NCBI GenBank assembly: GCA_037976565.1
Contig: CP137685.1
Span: forward strand, 22,596,005-22,660,004
Direction: 5' to 3'
Length of the DNA: 64,000 nucleotides
Source: Mesocentrotus franciscanus
Lineage: Eukaryota; Echinodermata; Echinoidea; Camarodonta; Strongylocentrotidae
The notes under the pieces were generated by a model that saw only the letters and a list, made by a program, of their open reading frames with translations, had not been told where the DNA came from and made no database searches. Shown here piece after piece: positions 11,951 through 23,995 of the stretch. How positions within the stretch are numbered: position 1 is the first letter of the stretch; each line of letters starts with the position of its first letter. The position numbers were made by a program, and so were the translations under genes.

Positions 11951-12145
11951 ACGTACTTCAATGACAACGCCCTAACCCTCATCAGGACCCTGATCACGGG
12001 AGGGGCTACCCCAGAGCTTGAACAGATCCTAGCTGAGGGAGGTGGCATGAAGCCAGGCCAGAACAACCCAGAACTTCTGGCCAACAGGGATCGTTGCAAG
12101 GCTGCACAGCTTCCCCTCTTTGAGGGACCATTCTCACAATATGGG
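11951..12145 (+). CDS. slo: Slo1/BK potassium channel, penultimate coding exon (RCK2 end)
   Basis: Exon of 65 codons, phase 0 at both ends, bounded by 'cttcccatag' and the donor gtaagt. It encodes [18 protein letters not shown], then [10 protein letters not shown] and [10 protein letters not shown], signature sequence of the C-terminal RCK2 region of large-conductance calcium- and voltage-activated potassium channels. In the family this segment follows the calcium bowl, whose exon is not visible and may lie in or beyond the gap. The channel acts as a plasma-membrane tetramer whose cytoplasmic RCK domains form the gating ring. The exon joins in frame to 13909. Codon use and splice signals look intact, so this is a functional exon rather than a pseudogene. 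Confidence 0.97.
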
Positions 12146-12299
12146 GTAAGTCCAGCGAACATGTACCTGTAGGTGGTTGTGATGACTTTTCCAGATTCAT
12201 ATGTCTTCCTTCTTGGTCTTTCTCTCTCCTTGTCTCTGTTTACTGTGTTTTTATGCCTCCGCTACAAAGTAGCCGGAGGCATTATTTTTCTGGTTGTCC

Positions 12300-13530
12300 G
12301 TCCGTCTGTACGTACGTCCCGCTCGTGATCGCTATCTCAAGAACCAATTGATGGATTACCGCCAAACTCAGGTCATGTATGTATCTTGCAGAGCTAATGA
12401 AGTGATTAGGTTTTGGGGTCACGAGGTCCAAGGTCAAAGGTCACAGGGCTCAATATGTATGCAAAATAGCTCGTGACCACGTTATCTCAAGAACCGATTA
12501 ATGGATTACCGCCAAACTTGGGTCATGTATGTATCTTGCAGAGCTAATGAACTGATTAGATTTTAGTGTCACGAGGTCAAAGGTCACAGGGCTCATTATG
12601 TATGCAAAAATAGCTCGTGATCACTTTATCTCAAGAACCGATTGATGGATTACCGCCAAACTTGGGTCATGTATGTATCTTGCAGAGCCAATGAACTGAT
12701 TAGATTTTTGGGTCATGAGGTCAAAGGTCAAAGGTCACAGGGCTCAATATGTATGCAAAAAATAGCTCGTGATCACTTTATCTCAAGAACCGATTGATGG
12801 ATTACCGCCAAACTTGGGTCATGTATGTATCTTGCAGAGCCAATGAACTGATTAGATTTTGGGGTCACGAGGTCCAAGGTCAAAGGTCACAGGCTCATTA
12901 TGTGCAAAAATAGCTCGTGATCACGTATCTCAAGAACCGATTGATGGATTACCGCCAAACTTGGGTCATGTATGTATCTTGCAGAGCTAATGAACTGATT
13001 AGATTTGGGGTCACGAGGTCAAAGGTCACAGGCCTATATGTATGCAAAAATAGCTCGTGATCACTTATCTAACCGATTGATGGATTACCGCCAAACTTGG
13101 GTCATGTATGTATCTTGCAGAGCTAATGAACTGATTAGATTTTGGGGTCATGAGGTCAAAGGTCACAGGGCCCATTATGTATGCAAAAATAGCTCGTGAT
13201 CACTTTATCTCAAGAACCGATTGATGGATTACCGCCAAACTTGGGCCATGTATGTATCTTTCAGGGTCAATGAACTGATTAGATTTTGGGGTCACGAGGT
13301 CAAAGGTCTAAGGTCACAGGGCTCATTATGTATGCAAAATAGCTTGTGATCACGTTATCTCAAGAACCGATTGATGGATTACCGCCAAACTTGGGTCATA
13401 TATGTATCTTGCAGAGTCAATGAACTGATTAGATTTGGGGGTCACGAGGTCAAAGGTCACAGGGCTCATTATGTATCCCAAAATAGCTCATGATCGCGTT
13501 ATCATTAGAACCAACAGATGGATCACAATC
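12300..13530 (+). repeat. Intronic tandem array with DR1 nuclear-receptor-type motifs
   Basis: About eight units of 142-153 bp share 'tctcaagaaccgattgatgg', 'attaccgccaaacttgggtc' and 'aatgaactgattagatttt'. Seven units contain a perfect AGGTCA-A-AGGTCA direct repeat with one-base spacing. The array starts beside a palindrome, 'gcctccgctac' / 'gtagccggaggc' (12256-12281), and a GTCC-rich stretch. I recall similar 'gtccgtccgtc ... ctcaagaac' repeats as widespread in marine animals, so this is probably a mobile or satellite family. ORFs at 12294-12476 and 13005-13199 are artefacts of it. Confidence 0.9.
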
Positions 13531-13908
13531 AAACTTGAATTTTAAAAATTGCTTCCATTTTGGTTTGTAAAATTGCTCTATGGTGGAAGCATCATTTTCG
13601 ACTGCGCGCAGTTGAAGTTCCATCTAGTTCTGTCTGTCTCTCAGTTTTCTTGTGTCTCTTTTTGTCCATCTTTCTTTTTCTCCTTAGCTCTCTCTCTCTC
13701 TCTGTCTCCCTGTCAACTTCTCAGTATCTTTCATTTTCCATTTGTTTAAATAGCTTTCTATCTGTCTGAATATACCTTCAATTGTTTTTTGATCTCTAAA
13801 CAAATAGTCAGACAAAAGACCAAAATGCTTAGGTGCACAAGTTCATCACCATTTCATTGATGTGTAGACTGTAATTCACTATTTTGCTATCTGTGTTGAT
13901 ATTTACAG

Positions 13909-14367
13909 AATGGAGGCATGTATGGAGACCTATTTGTGGATGCCATCAAGAACTATGGCATCCTGTGCTTTGGCATCTACCGATTCCGAGACAGCTCGGC
14001 CTCCACCAGCACCCCATCTTCCAAGCGCTACACCATCACCAACCCGCCCTTTGAGTTCCCACTCCTCTCGACTGACCTTGTCTTTTGCCTGATGCACTAC
14101 AACCCAATCCCACCCAGCTCCAAGTCCAGTGCTTTCAAAAAGAAGAAGCCACGCAAGCCCAAGGGACGAGAAAACTCTGAAAGAACAACCCGAGAAGGAG
14201 AAGCCTTTGGAGAGACTCCTGGACAGACCCAGAGAACCAGAGAGGCTAGTAGCATCCATCACTCAGGCCCCTACCAGCCCCGCCCTATCATCAGTACCCC
14301 TCCCATCATCAATCCCAGTCATCCCCCCTATCGAGCCCCAGAGGAACGGGTCGCACCAGCCCGATAA
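13909..14367 (+). CDS. slo: Slo1/BK potassium channel, last coding exon and C-terminal tail
   Basis: The acceptor 'gatatttacag' opens 152 codons plus TAA. The start ([20 protein letters not shown]) and [20 protein letters not shown] match the conserved end of BK channels, after which the family becomes variable. The tail is basic ([11 protein letters not shown] at about residues 79-89) and then Pro/Ser-rich. From about 14129 a second frame, offset by one base, stays open to 14458 and also reads as a plausible Lys/Glu- then Pro/Ser-rich tail. A one-base indel, whether assembly error or polymorphism, could therefore move the true end to 14458. The conserved part is certain; the last ~65 residues are not. 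Confidence 0.95.
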   Translation, partial: NGGMYGDLFVDAIKNYGILCFGIYRFRDSSASTSTPSSKRYTITNPPFEFPLLSTDLVFCLMHYNPIPPSSKSSAFKKKKPRKPKGRENSERTTREGEAFGETPGQTQRTREASSIHHSGPYQPRPIISTPPIINPSHPPYRAPEERVAPAR

Positions 14368-16711
14368 CCGTGATTCCGAAGCAACTACGCCGCCCGCAAG
14401 TGGTAATGGTCACGGTACGCCGATCATCGTTGTGCCCGCCTCCTCGTCTCCATGTTAGGAATTGAGGAATGTATTCAGGAAACCTAAGCAGGGAGCTTGG
14501 AAGGAGAAGAAGTGTAACTTCAGTCGGGTGTCAGGCTAGTGCATGCACTCCATCAATGTGTTAAGAACTTGTGTAGTCGCACCCGTGTGAACCGATTAGG
14601 TAGTGCTATCTGATTGGGCGAAACCCTGATACTATTTGTGGAAAGAAAATGCAAGGTACATTTTAACAGGGTCCAATGGCACTTTAACACTATGTTATGA
14701 TGAATGTATAGTCACTGTACTTTTAGAAAGAAAAGATGTACTGGTATGTTGGATCTATGATTAAAACAAAAAACGCAGAATGTATTAATCAAGATTAAGA
14801 ACAAGAGTATTAACATGCTTGAGGTTGGTTTAAGCGATAGGGCGATCTCATTGCTCATAGGTCAATTAAGAACGTGGTTGAGCATGGATCTAAAGTGGGA
14901 TTGGAAAGAGAGTGGGCCTCCCAACAAAATATTTTGCAATATATTAGATTCACCATTGAAACTGAACACCTTTGGATTCATTTCAGAGCTGACGTGTAAC
15001 TGTCGTGTTCCAAAGCACTGCCGGTACACTGCCTGATAACTGCTTGATCCACTACTTAATTTAGGGATGTCAGTGTCTTTAGAATATATTAACAAAATTT
15101 GAAACTTAACTATGACTTACTACTGATTCATTACAGTACACTCTCAAATACTTGCTGGAGCTATAGTTTGGGCGATGATTTCCAAAGAATTTTTGAAGCG
15201 CATCAGCGGTTATATCATGATGCAATATTGCGCTTGACAAAAACAGAATGTTATCTTCATTACTATCAAAAGTAGAAAAAAGTAGCTGCTCATATACCTT
15301 TGATATTTGGTCTTATGATAGACACTGCAAGTCACATACATGTATTTTACAATACTCGCTTACTCAGTGAGCAATGCTATTCAATGCAGAACTGCAAATG
15401 CATTGTACTTGATTAGAATGCAGTACAGCAAACCCAACATCATTTGTTATGAATGGGACTGATATAAAACAACAACTACCGTATGTTATTCAACGTGTGT
15501 GCACGAATGTCACTGCAAACTGTACATGGATTTTAATACCATGAAGGCAAGTACATGACACATCGAACCAATTATGAAAGTAAAACACTACTAATCATTA
15601 TTTACAAATGAATATACTGGTATTTAAAAGAATTAGTAAGTATAAATCTTCATTCAGTATTCACTCTTTCAAATGCATCAGTGAATAGATAGACTATCAA
15701 TATATAACAATACAAATGAATGTTATGATATATACATGTACATAGGTATATATTTGAAATGTTTTACACAATAATATTTTTAATCATATATAGTAGAAGA
15801 ATGGAATATTAAATGTCTTGTTATTAAATTTATATAAAATGTAGCCAAAAACATTGAGCATTAAAGATGTTGTTCATTCATTTTTAAATGGACAAATATA
15901 TTCAATACTTAGATAATTATTTCCTTTTTATTTACAAGATTATTAATTTTTCTTTTCTTTTCTAATTAATTTATAATTCCCTTCTAAATAACTGTTTGAT
16001 TTGCATGGTTCTTCTATATGTATATTTCAGTGACCTTTTTTTTCAAGAAGTAAAATAACAAATAAAGCTACATGTGTACATGTACTGTATCTGCAGTATT
16101 AAGCTTGGTTTAAAGTTCCCTTCTTTTCGTTGTCATGATAATGTAATCCCTTTCCATCTAATAGAATTCAAATCCAATTGAAGTTGATGTAACAGTACTT
16201 GTTTTTTTAAATTTTAAAGATGTTGATCCTGACCGGTAAAAAAAGAAGAAAAAAAGAATAACAAACTTACAAGGCTTTTTTGTTCTCCTTGCTTTTACAT
16301 TTTAAAGAATCATCACAGTTTTAAATATCCTTCCCATTTTTTTATAGCACCTAGTAGGTCTTAGCGTAATACAGACTTCTACCTATTAAGGTGGAATTCA
16401 AACCTGGTAAGGGTTCGTGATTAAGATTCAGCAGTACTATAACATCTGAATAGATCTAGACTACCCGTAATCATGCAATGTAAAGAACAGAGAAGGAAAT
16501 GTGTCGGGGAAAGTAAGGAAATGGACTCTAATGTAAGATGCAGCTAGAGTATGAAACAAACAAAAATTGAACATGTCCGATTTATGAGTTGTGCTTATAT
16601 ATATTTCCATAAGCAGTTGAACATTACGAGTACTATTCATGATTTTGAGAACAAGAGTTGGAATAAGTAAAGGAGCAGTATAGTATGGTTAGATAGATAG
16701 AAATACAAATA

Positions 16712-16888
16712 CAGTCAAATCTGTCTATTAAGGCCTCCAAGAGATAGAAGAAGCACCCACTGTAGGCAGGTGGCCTTTCTAGACAGATTCTACAACACAC
16801 ATTTTTCTCTCTCGAGGGAGATTAAGTGCATGTCCACTATAGAAAGGTGACCTTTACAGAGATGGGGCCACTAAGACAAGTTTGACTG
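16712..16888. mobile_element. 177-bp MITE with CAGTCAAA ends and TA flanks
   Basis: Inverted ends 'cagtcaaatctgtct' and 'agacaagtttgactg' are flanked by TA on both sides (16710-16711, 16889-16890), as expected for Tc1/mariner-type insertion. Internal blocks read 'aggtggcctttctagacag' and 'gtccactatagaaaggtgac'. A relative with the same layout lies at 23227-23396. Confidence 0.7.
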
Positions 16889-19800
16889 TATAACTTCTTT
16901 AAAATGGAGAACAAGGTTTGACCGATTGTTGACAGCAGTGGCATTGGTAACTGGCACTACAAAATCTTTACTCATGGTTGACATGTCAGGCTCTGGCAAG
17001 GCACTTGAAGAGGGGATAGGAGATAACTTTTGTAAATGTAAAAACAAACACCTTGGCTTTATTCTGTTAAGGTTTAAAAGAGATGCTGACTTTGAGGTCA
17101 GTTTTAAGTAGAGTTTAACAAAGGAACCAATGTCTTAGCTGTTGCTAATATGAAAACTCAATCCAAAACCATGCTTAAATCTTGCATTTATTTGAAGTTG
17201 TTTAGGAGAATAAAGCTCATTGGGTCTAAAAAAAAAAGAGGTCAGATAAATGTACATTACATAATTGGGTTGAAATCAGTAGAAAATTAAATTTCTTAGG
17301 CTCATCCCATTAATAAATTACAAAATAAGTTTGGTTTAGTGTTCTATTTTGAACCTTAATTCTTTTCTTGATTTTAGTTTCCTCATCATTTTTATTATTA
17401 TTTTCATTATGGGGGGGGGGGGTTCACTTTTTTTTTTTTTTCTTTTTCTTGTTCTTCATATTTCCTCTCCAGTGTTTTAGGATTATATATTTCATTCTGC
17501 AGAATCCATTTTATTAGCATCATTTACTTCTTTTGTTGGGCTAATTCACAGGTTGAATGATTGCATACATACTTGAATTTGCACATTTATTCCTGTTACG
17601 GCTTGTATGAGGTCTTCCTGATGTGCACATATCGCCAAAAAAAGAAAGAAACGCAAGAAGGCATGCTTTGAGAATTTTCAAAAGAATTTCATTGTACTTT
17701 TAGCTTTACCATGTGCAAAGATTAAACCTTGTGAATTGCTTGTTATCAACTATCTGTTATATTTCGGTGAACCAAAGATTTAATACTTATTCTTTATGAA
17801 AACATTGCTTTATGTTTAGTGTGTAGTGAATATTGAATTTTATCCAGCTGTCAAATGTGTTTAACCATCACTTTGTTTTATGTGTATAGATAAATATTCA
17901 TTGCCTATTTGAGTTTCCTCTTGAAATTATTTGTGAGTGTGTGCGTATTTCGTATTTTTCATTATAGCTTAGAACTTGTAGCCATTTCCAAGGGGAATTT
18001 TATCAATCAAATTAATAAAAGTGTTCCATTTTATTTAGTTCGATTCATATTATAATACAGATGAATACAAGTTAGAATTATGTCTCAGAGACTTACACAT
18101 GACTCTATACATCTGAAGAAAAAAAATGAGAGCCAGCAGAATATTATTTTCCAAAAATACAAAACTTCATAGTTGTATTAACCAGAAGAGATTTTCAGAT
18201 ACCTCACCTTAAACAATTGATAGAAATTATGTTTTCATCAAACTGCAGAAGGAATGCAATTCATTATTGTTTCAGAATATTTTGTTGCCTTATATTTGAC
18301 GGCATTAAGTCAATTAATTTTTTAATGAAAAGGAAGAACCAGTTCATATTGTAGAATATCAATATAATTACAGGCATTTCTTCAACAAACGGAGAAGATA
18401 TACATTTGCATGTAGCCTACTAGAAACAGGAATATGGAAATATCTGTCAAAGTAATAATGAATGCATGAAAAGGTGTGTTTGCATTTTGATTTGTGTATC
18501 TTTTTCTTGCAGTGAAAACATCAAACAATATCTGTCACCCAGTCTCTGTGCAAGAAATATGGTCTTTCTCATAGTCAACTTTTGCAATGTGATTGAAATA
18601 TTTGAATTATTTATTTCATCTAGCTCATTACTAGCAGACATTATATTTTAGGGTTCTTTCTTGACTTTCTGTTATAAAGTCTGTCTTTGGAACATAATAT
18701 GTATCTGTGGCCAGTGCAAGCATTTGAACATTTCTGAACTATGTATAATTGTATAATTGTATAAAGATGTTAAATTATGGTGATTTAATTTCTTATGATT
18801 CATTGTAAAAATTAACAAAAGACTTGTATTATTTTGTAAAAAGCTATGAAAACTTGATTTATTTTCTTTGCTGGGTGAAGCACATGTCTGGTCGCAGATA
18901 TATGATTTTTGTGAATTCATGGACATAACTTGAGGGAGAGTAGAGAATTTTTGTGATGAGAAAGAATATGATTGTTGATATGTAAATATGAGATCAATTA
19001 GAATTATTATTAACTACATTATGTATTAACAAAAGTACTGATATATGCACTAAAGTATGTATTTCATCATATAATCCCTAAATATTTTATGATACTCATA
19101 GATAGATGGTTGAAAGAAGGAATACCCTGAAAAATGTTTATGAAAATCAAAAGAGAGTACAATATATCTTAGGCTTGTGTGGTATATCAAAACATGAGTA
19201 TGATAACATAGTCTTGTGCAACTCAACATTTAAACATACCTCTATTTATCAAACTACAATACTTGATAATTACAGTATATGCATTATATACCATCCGTCT
19301 GTATTTGAGGAGTATATACTTAATTTATTACTCAGTTAATATTTCTTTGAAACTTACAGAACACATATTAATGTAATCATATATTTAGCAAGAAATCGTT
19401 GTCTCTGATATTTGCTGATAGTTTCCCAAAATATAACAATAGCATTTTGTTTAGTTTGCCTACAAAGGCTCATAATACTCAAATAAATTGAAACTGTGTT
19501 TCATTTTTTAATTTAAAACATGAAAAATGTGAATTTAATATTAAAAACTTTCAAATCCAATTAATCCAGTGCTGTGCTTTAACAATAGAGAAGAAAACCC
19601 CAAAACCACTCAAAAAGGTTCACATCCACAGAATTTATTGATAAAGCATATCTATGTATGTGCATGGTGAATATTCATAATCCGTACTTTGTAAAAACAA
19701 AAATTAAAACAGATTCCCTCGTTAAAGGGAATACTGCCACCAGTGGTGTTTTTCCACGTTTTGTGCAAAAGACCACTATAGGAGATAACCATTCATCTTT

Positions 19801-19904
19801 GTGCTAAATTATTAGTAAAGGTATTCATAATGCAAATCATCCGATGCCTGGCGAAGCGTTGGTAAGACAATTCCTCCTGCTCTGAGCATTAGGGATTCCC
19901 TTAA

Positions 19905-20086
19905 AGCCAGTCTGCACTACTTGTAGCTACTTGCTCCCTATAAAACAATGCCTAAGCGGTGCCCGTTGGTCCCCCATGATCCTTTTTTTCTTATGTTAAT
20001 TGAGAGCCGAGTTGATGAGATAACCACCTGTCAGTGACCACGCTGGGAGGTCTAATCCCTCCTGGCCAAACTAGTGCAGACAGGCT
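19905..20086. mobile_element. 182-bp TTAA-flanked MITE, copy 1
   Basis: Ends AGCCAGTCTGCACTA and TAGTGCAGACAGGCT are inverted repeats, and TTAA flanks both sides (19901-19904, 20087-20090). A TTAA duplication is the hallmark of piggyBac-type insertion. Copy 2, with the same interior ('caatgcctaagcggtg', 'cttatgttaattgagagc'), is at 52350-52527. Confidence 0.8.
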
Positions 20087-21319
20087 TTAATAACATCCTT
20101 CTGCTGGGCACAATTGGAAGAGATAGACCTCATAGCAAATGTGACGCTAGATGGATGAAATTGCACCAAGTTTAAGGGATAGACTAAGAATGGATTATGC
20201 ATCTGGGATTAGGATATCTTATCCCTTGGGGATTAGGATTAAAAGTTTTTAAAACAATTACAGTTATGTTGCTTTCTTGTTGTGTGCTGTGTGTAAAGTA
20301 TTAAGCCAAGATTTTGAATCTTTTTATGTTCACGGACAAATTTCTAGTACAAGGTAAACGACCTCTTCGTCAAGATGCTTGTACTTAATGTTCTATTTTT
20401 GCGTAAGAACACATTATTTTTATCAGGTAGCATATGTTTATGAAAATCACTAACGATGTTAATTTGACTAAGTTTTTATGTATTTCAGAGAAGAACATTT
20501 TGTGTTTTTTTTCCTGATTATTACCTGCGATGTATTTTATTTATGATCATAGATTACGTTTGGGCGATATGTTTGGTGACGAGTATGTTTCTTTTTTGTC
20601 AGTATTGCAATTGTTGACAAATAACTCTATTTTCATGTGTGAATAAATGTACTTTACATAGCTGTACCGAAATTCGCACTTATTTAAAACCCACCTTATA
20701 ATTTTTCTTTCTTTCTTTACAATGAGGCAAAAGGTTTCACCTTTGAAATCTTAAGTAATGGACCATATTGGCAAGTACTTTAAAACTTGAATATGGTGAA
20801 TATTTCCTCGTAATATTTTCAAAGCTTTTCATCAAGTGTAGGATGGCAATTTTTTTGTACGAAATGAGTTCTTTGGCTTATAGAAGATGAGCTCTCACTT
20901 GCAGCTCAATAACAAAAGGACTTCAGCTTATTTTATCTTTAACTTATGATTTTTGTTTCCTCACCTCACCAGATCATCTTCATATTTGTGAAAGTTGAAT
21001 CCCTGCATTAAGTACATTAAGTAAGCGAAATGACAGCTAAGACCAAATATAATTCAAGAGCCCCTTTATGATTCTAATTCAATTCGTAATCACAAGAACT
21101 TGATGAATGGTTTACTTTAACAAACTTTATATGTATTTGCAAAAAAAAAGATTTTTTAAGATACATTTAAATCTGAAATTAATGTGTAAATAAATTTACT
21201 GACAGTGTTTTAATCATACCATTTTATGCTAGTACATGCTATGTTCAGCAATAAAAGCACATATTAACAACTAATACGGTTTGGGTTCTTCTTTGGTACA
21301 AGTGTATACATGTATTATC

Positions 21320-21343
21320 TATTTGAGAGAGAGAGAAAGTCAA

Positions 21344-21375
<32 letters not shown>

Positions 21376-21480
21376 GGGGGATAGGGAGTACACATGTAAT
21401 AGGGAGAGAGAGTTTATAGAGGGGGAAAAAAAAGACAAGAAAGAAATGGTGAGAGGGAAAGAAAGAGAGAGAAAATATGA
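21320..21480. repeat. GA-rich microsatellite tract
   Basis: Interrupted (GA)n with G-rich and A-rich interruptions. The ORF 21281-21508, rich in Arg, Glu and Ser, is produced by the repeat. Confidence 0.9.
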
Positions 21481-21894
21481 TGGTATGCTAATTATGTTTG
21501 ATTCATAGAATGGCCTTTATTCAGCAATGACATTGTGTTAACTGAAAACCAGAAAGCAGAACGATGGACTCAGATACATATTAGAGAGATTTGAAATGAC
21601 AGATGAATTAAGACATGGACAGAGGAGAGAGAAAGAGCTTCAAGGGAGAGGAATGATTACAAAAACACAGAAACAGAAGAGAATGAGAAAGAGAAAGGAA
21701 GGGGCAAAGGAAAACTATAAAAAAAAAAATTAAAAAAAGAGGAGATTGATTATAGGACTAGTAAGAAGGGGAGTTATGGATGACCGCAGTAAATCATTGA
21801 TCAGTCAGGTCAAAATATTTGGTCAGAACATCCACAAATCTGTCGCACTACAGATTGACGTAATGTTGGTCCCTATAGTCTATATCCCATAGAA

Positions 21895-22345
21895 AAGTGA
21901 TAAGTGCTCCTTTTTAGATGCCCCTTTCCTTTCTAATAATTTGTTACTTTTGATGTGCCTCGTTTGCCTTTCTAATAAGTGCCAATTTCCCTTTCTGTTC
22001 AGTGCGCCCTTTCCAAACTAAATAATTGCCATATTTTCAAATGTGATAAGTGCCTTTTTTTTTTAAAGGAATCATTGTCCTGTTCAACTCTGACGTGTGC
22101 TCCCTTCCCTTTCTCATAAATGCACTTTTACACTGTTAAAAAATTGTCTCTTTTCACCTCTGATAAGAGCCCCTTTTCATATAATTGTCTCTTGTTGCTT
22201 TTACCCCTTTTCCTTTCTAAGAAGTGCCCTTTGATAAGTGCTCCTATTCTCTTCTTATACATGCCCCTTTTTGCCTTTAGTTCCCGTTGTCGCTTACGGA
22301 ATGTGCCACTTAAGCTCATCATAATTAAAAGCCATCGGGCTTCAA
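21895..22345 (-). repeat. Reverse-oriented fragment of the GGGGCACTT minisatellite
   Basis: Repeated 'taagtgcccctttt'-type units are the complement of the minisatellite in the 4739-6325 element. No terminal repeats are visible, so this is probably a truncated copy. ORFs 22120-22446 and 22128-22382 lie in it and are artefacts. Confidence 0.7.
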
Positions 22346-22408
22346 AGAATCGGGTAGCTTTTACCAACAGGTATTTTATCAATTGCTACAACCTCAATGA
22401 CGGTAAGC

Positions 22409-22972
22409 CAGTGGAGCCGGGGCAAGGGTGGCGGAGCGTCTTTTAAAGTGGGGGGGGGGGGCGGGCCCCGACAAAAAGGGGCACCTACAAGGGAACCCTC
22501 AAGGCGAAAATTATACAATTTTTAGACATTGGTACGCCCTTATACCCCTACATTGTGATTAGATTATCAGCGATGATTACATTGTTTGTTTCTCTCTTTA
22601 CATGGTCCAAGATGAAAAGGGGCACTTAATACCAAGTTAAAGGGGGCACCTCTCAAATTTTAACAAGGGCCCTCACTAGAGATGAAAAGAGGCACTTAAA
22701 ACTGTCAACAAAAGAGGGACACCTCTCAGATTTGAAAAGAGGCAATTATAAGAGGTGAAGGGACACTTATCAGAGGTGCATGGGTAAGGGGCATTTCTTG
22801 TACCTGAAATTGGGCACTCACCTGGATGAATTGGAGCACCTATGAGATTTTCATAGAGGCATTTATCAGACGTATGAGAAGGGGCATTTATCAGAAGGAA
22901 AAGGGGCACTTATTAGAAAAACAAGGGACACGGGGCAAGGGGGCACTGTGCCCCCCGGCTCCGCCGCCTCTG
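22409..22972. mobile_element. hAT-like element related to 4739-6325, short version
   Basis: Left end CAGTGGAGCCGGGGC and right end GGCTCCGCCGCCTCTG are imperfect inverted repeats. The interior repeats the same leader ('cctacattgtgatta', 'tttttagacattggta') and minisatellite as 4739-6325. The flanking 8-mers (CGGTAAGC, TGCTCGGA) do not match, so the target duplication is lost or one end has been rearranged. Confidence 0.65.
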
Positions 22973-23226
22973 TGCTCGGACAAGGGGAATTAAAATGCCC
23001 GCAATTTCACAAACACGGCAAATGCCCCTTTAAAAAGACAATCTTAATTTCAGCTGTCCCTTAATTTGGAATTTAGCAGAAACATACAACACGATTGCAA
23101 CTCCTTTTGACAAATCAACCTTTGGTAATTTCGATAGCCTAATTGTACGTCACCTTACTATTGAAGTGTGTTAACATGACAGTGGCTTATTACGTAATCC
23201 GAACGTGAATTCTAATATAGGATATA

Positions 23227-23396
23227 CAGGGTCAATCCTGTCTTTAATAGTGGCCTCCTCTATGAAGGCCACCTGTCTATAGTGGTCAGCTATATACTGC
23301 CTTCCTCTAGGAGGAAATACACACATGTTTGTGCTACGTACAGTGGCCATGGCACTTTTTGTGTTTCCATTAATGGGTGGCCTTAAGGTTTAACTG
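23227..23396. mobile_element. 170-bp MITE, diverged relative of 16712-16888
   Basis: Starts 'cagggtcaatcctgtct', ends 'ggtttaactg', and is flanked by TA at 23225-23226 and 23397-23398. The internal order 'tagtggcc ... aggccacctgtctatagtgg ... agtggcca' parallels the copy at 16712. The terminal inverted repeat is partly eroded. Confidence 0.55.
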
Positions 23397-23714
23397 TATT
23401 GACTATTGTAGTGATATTTTTACTAGATGATTTTAGAAAGTAGTTGCGATCGTGTTAAATGCCTATCTGGCGCTGCCTTTCTAAATTTTCATGAAGTGTC
23501 CCATGAAAGCTTGACCTAGCTATATCTTATACAATTCAAGGCAATTAAGAGCGCAAAGCACAAATATCAAGTATCAATATGAGGAGAGAGATACATCATC
23601 ACAACAGTTGCTTTTATCAGATATTTCGAGACCACCACTCACAACAGTACTGCAAAGTATCATGCGGAATTAGGTTTGTGAACCACTTGCAAAAAGAAAA
23701 TATATCTGTTGAAG

Positions 23715-23835
23715 ATCATTGCAAATGTATGAATTAGAATGTAGGGGTATATAGGTCCCTAACAGTGTCTCAATATTGTATTTTTTCGCTTTGAGGTTAC
23801 CCTTTATAGGTGCACCTCCCCCATGCCTTTTACCC
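23715..23835 (-). repeat. Truncated leader of the 4739-6325 family
   Basis: The reverse complement matches the leader at about 4770-4890 ('aaagcgaaaa', 'cacctataaag', 'tacccctacatt'). It is cut on its G-rich side by the (CT)n microsatellite beginning near 23854. Confidence 0.65.
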
Positions 23836-23849
23836 CCTCCCCACACACA

Positions 23850-23851
23850 CA

Positions 23852-23908
<57 letters not shown>

Positions 23909-23922
23909 CTCCTCTCTCACCC
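23850..23922. repeat. (CA)n/(CT)n microsatellite
   Basis: A short CA run turns into a long uninterrupted (CT)n tract. All overlapping ORFs on both strands are repeat translations. Confidence 0.95.
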
Positions 23923-23995
23923 TATATAGTCCAGGATCTGGTCTATTCAATTTTGATCTCCACCAAACGAACGCAATGCGACCTCCCCCTACTTG

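Larger units (their letters stand above)
14368..21290 (+). other. Repeat-poor tract after the BK stop, possible long 3' UTR
   Basis: About 6.9 kb of AT-rich sequence with few repeats other than two small MITEs, in contrast to the rest of the window. AATAAA hexamers occur, for example near 17212, 18014, 19481, 20642 and 21250. No spliced exon pattern was found, and ORFs of 60-84 codons on both strands lack motifs. BK genes can carry long 3' UTRs, so part of this may be transcribed with slo. That is inference from position and composition only. Confidence 0.35.

Noticed and set aside
14862..15095. Open frames on both strands just after the slo stop
   Set aside because: They overlap each other on opposite strands, lack motifs, and sit in the probable 3' UTR.
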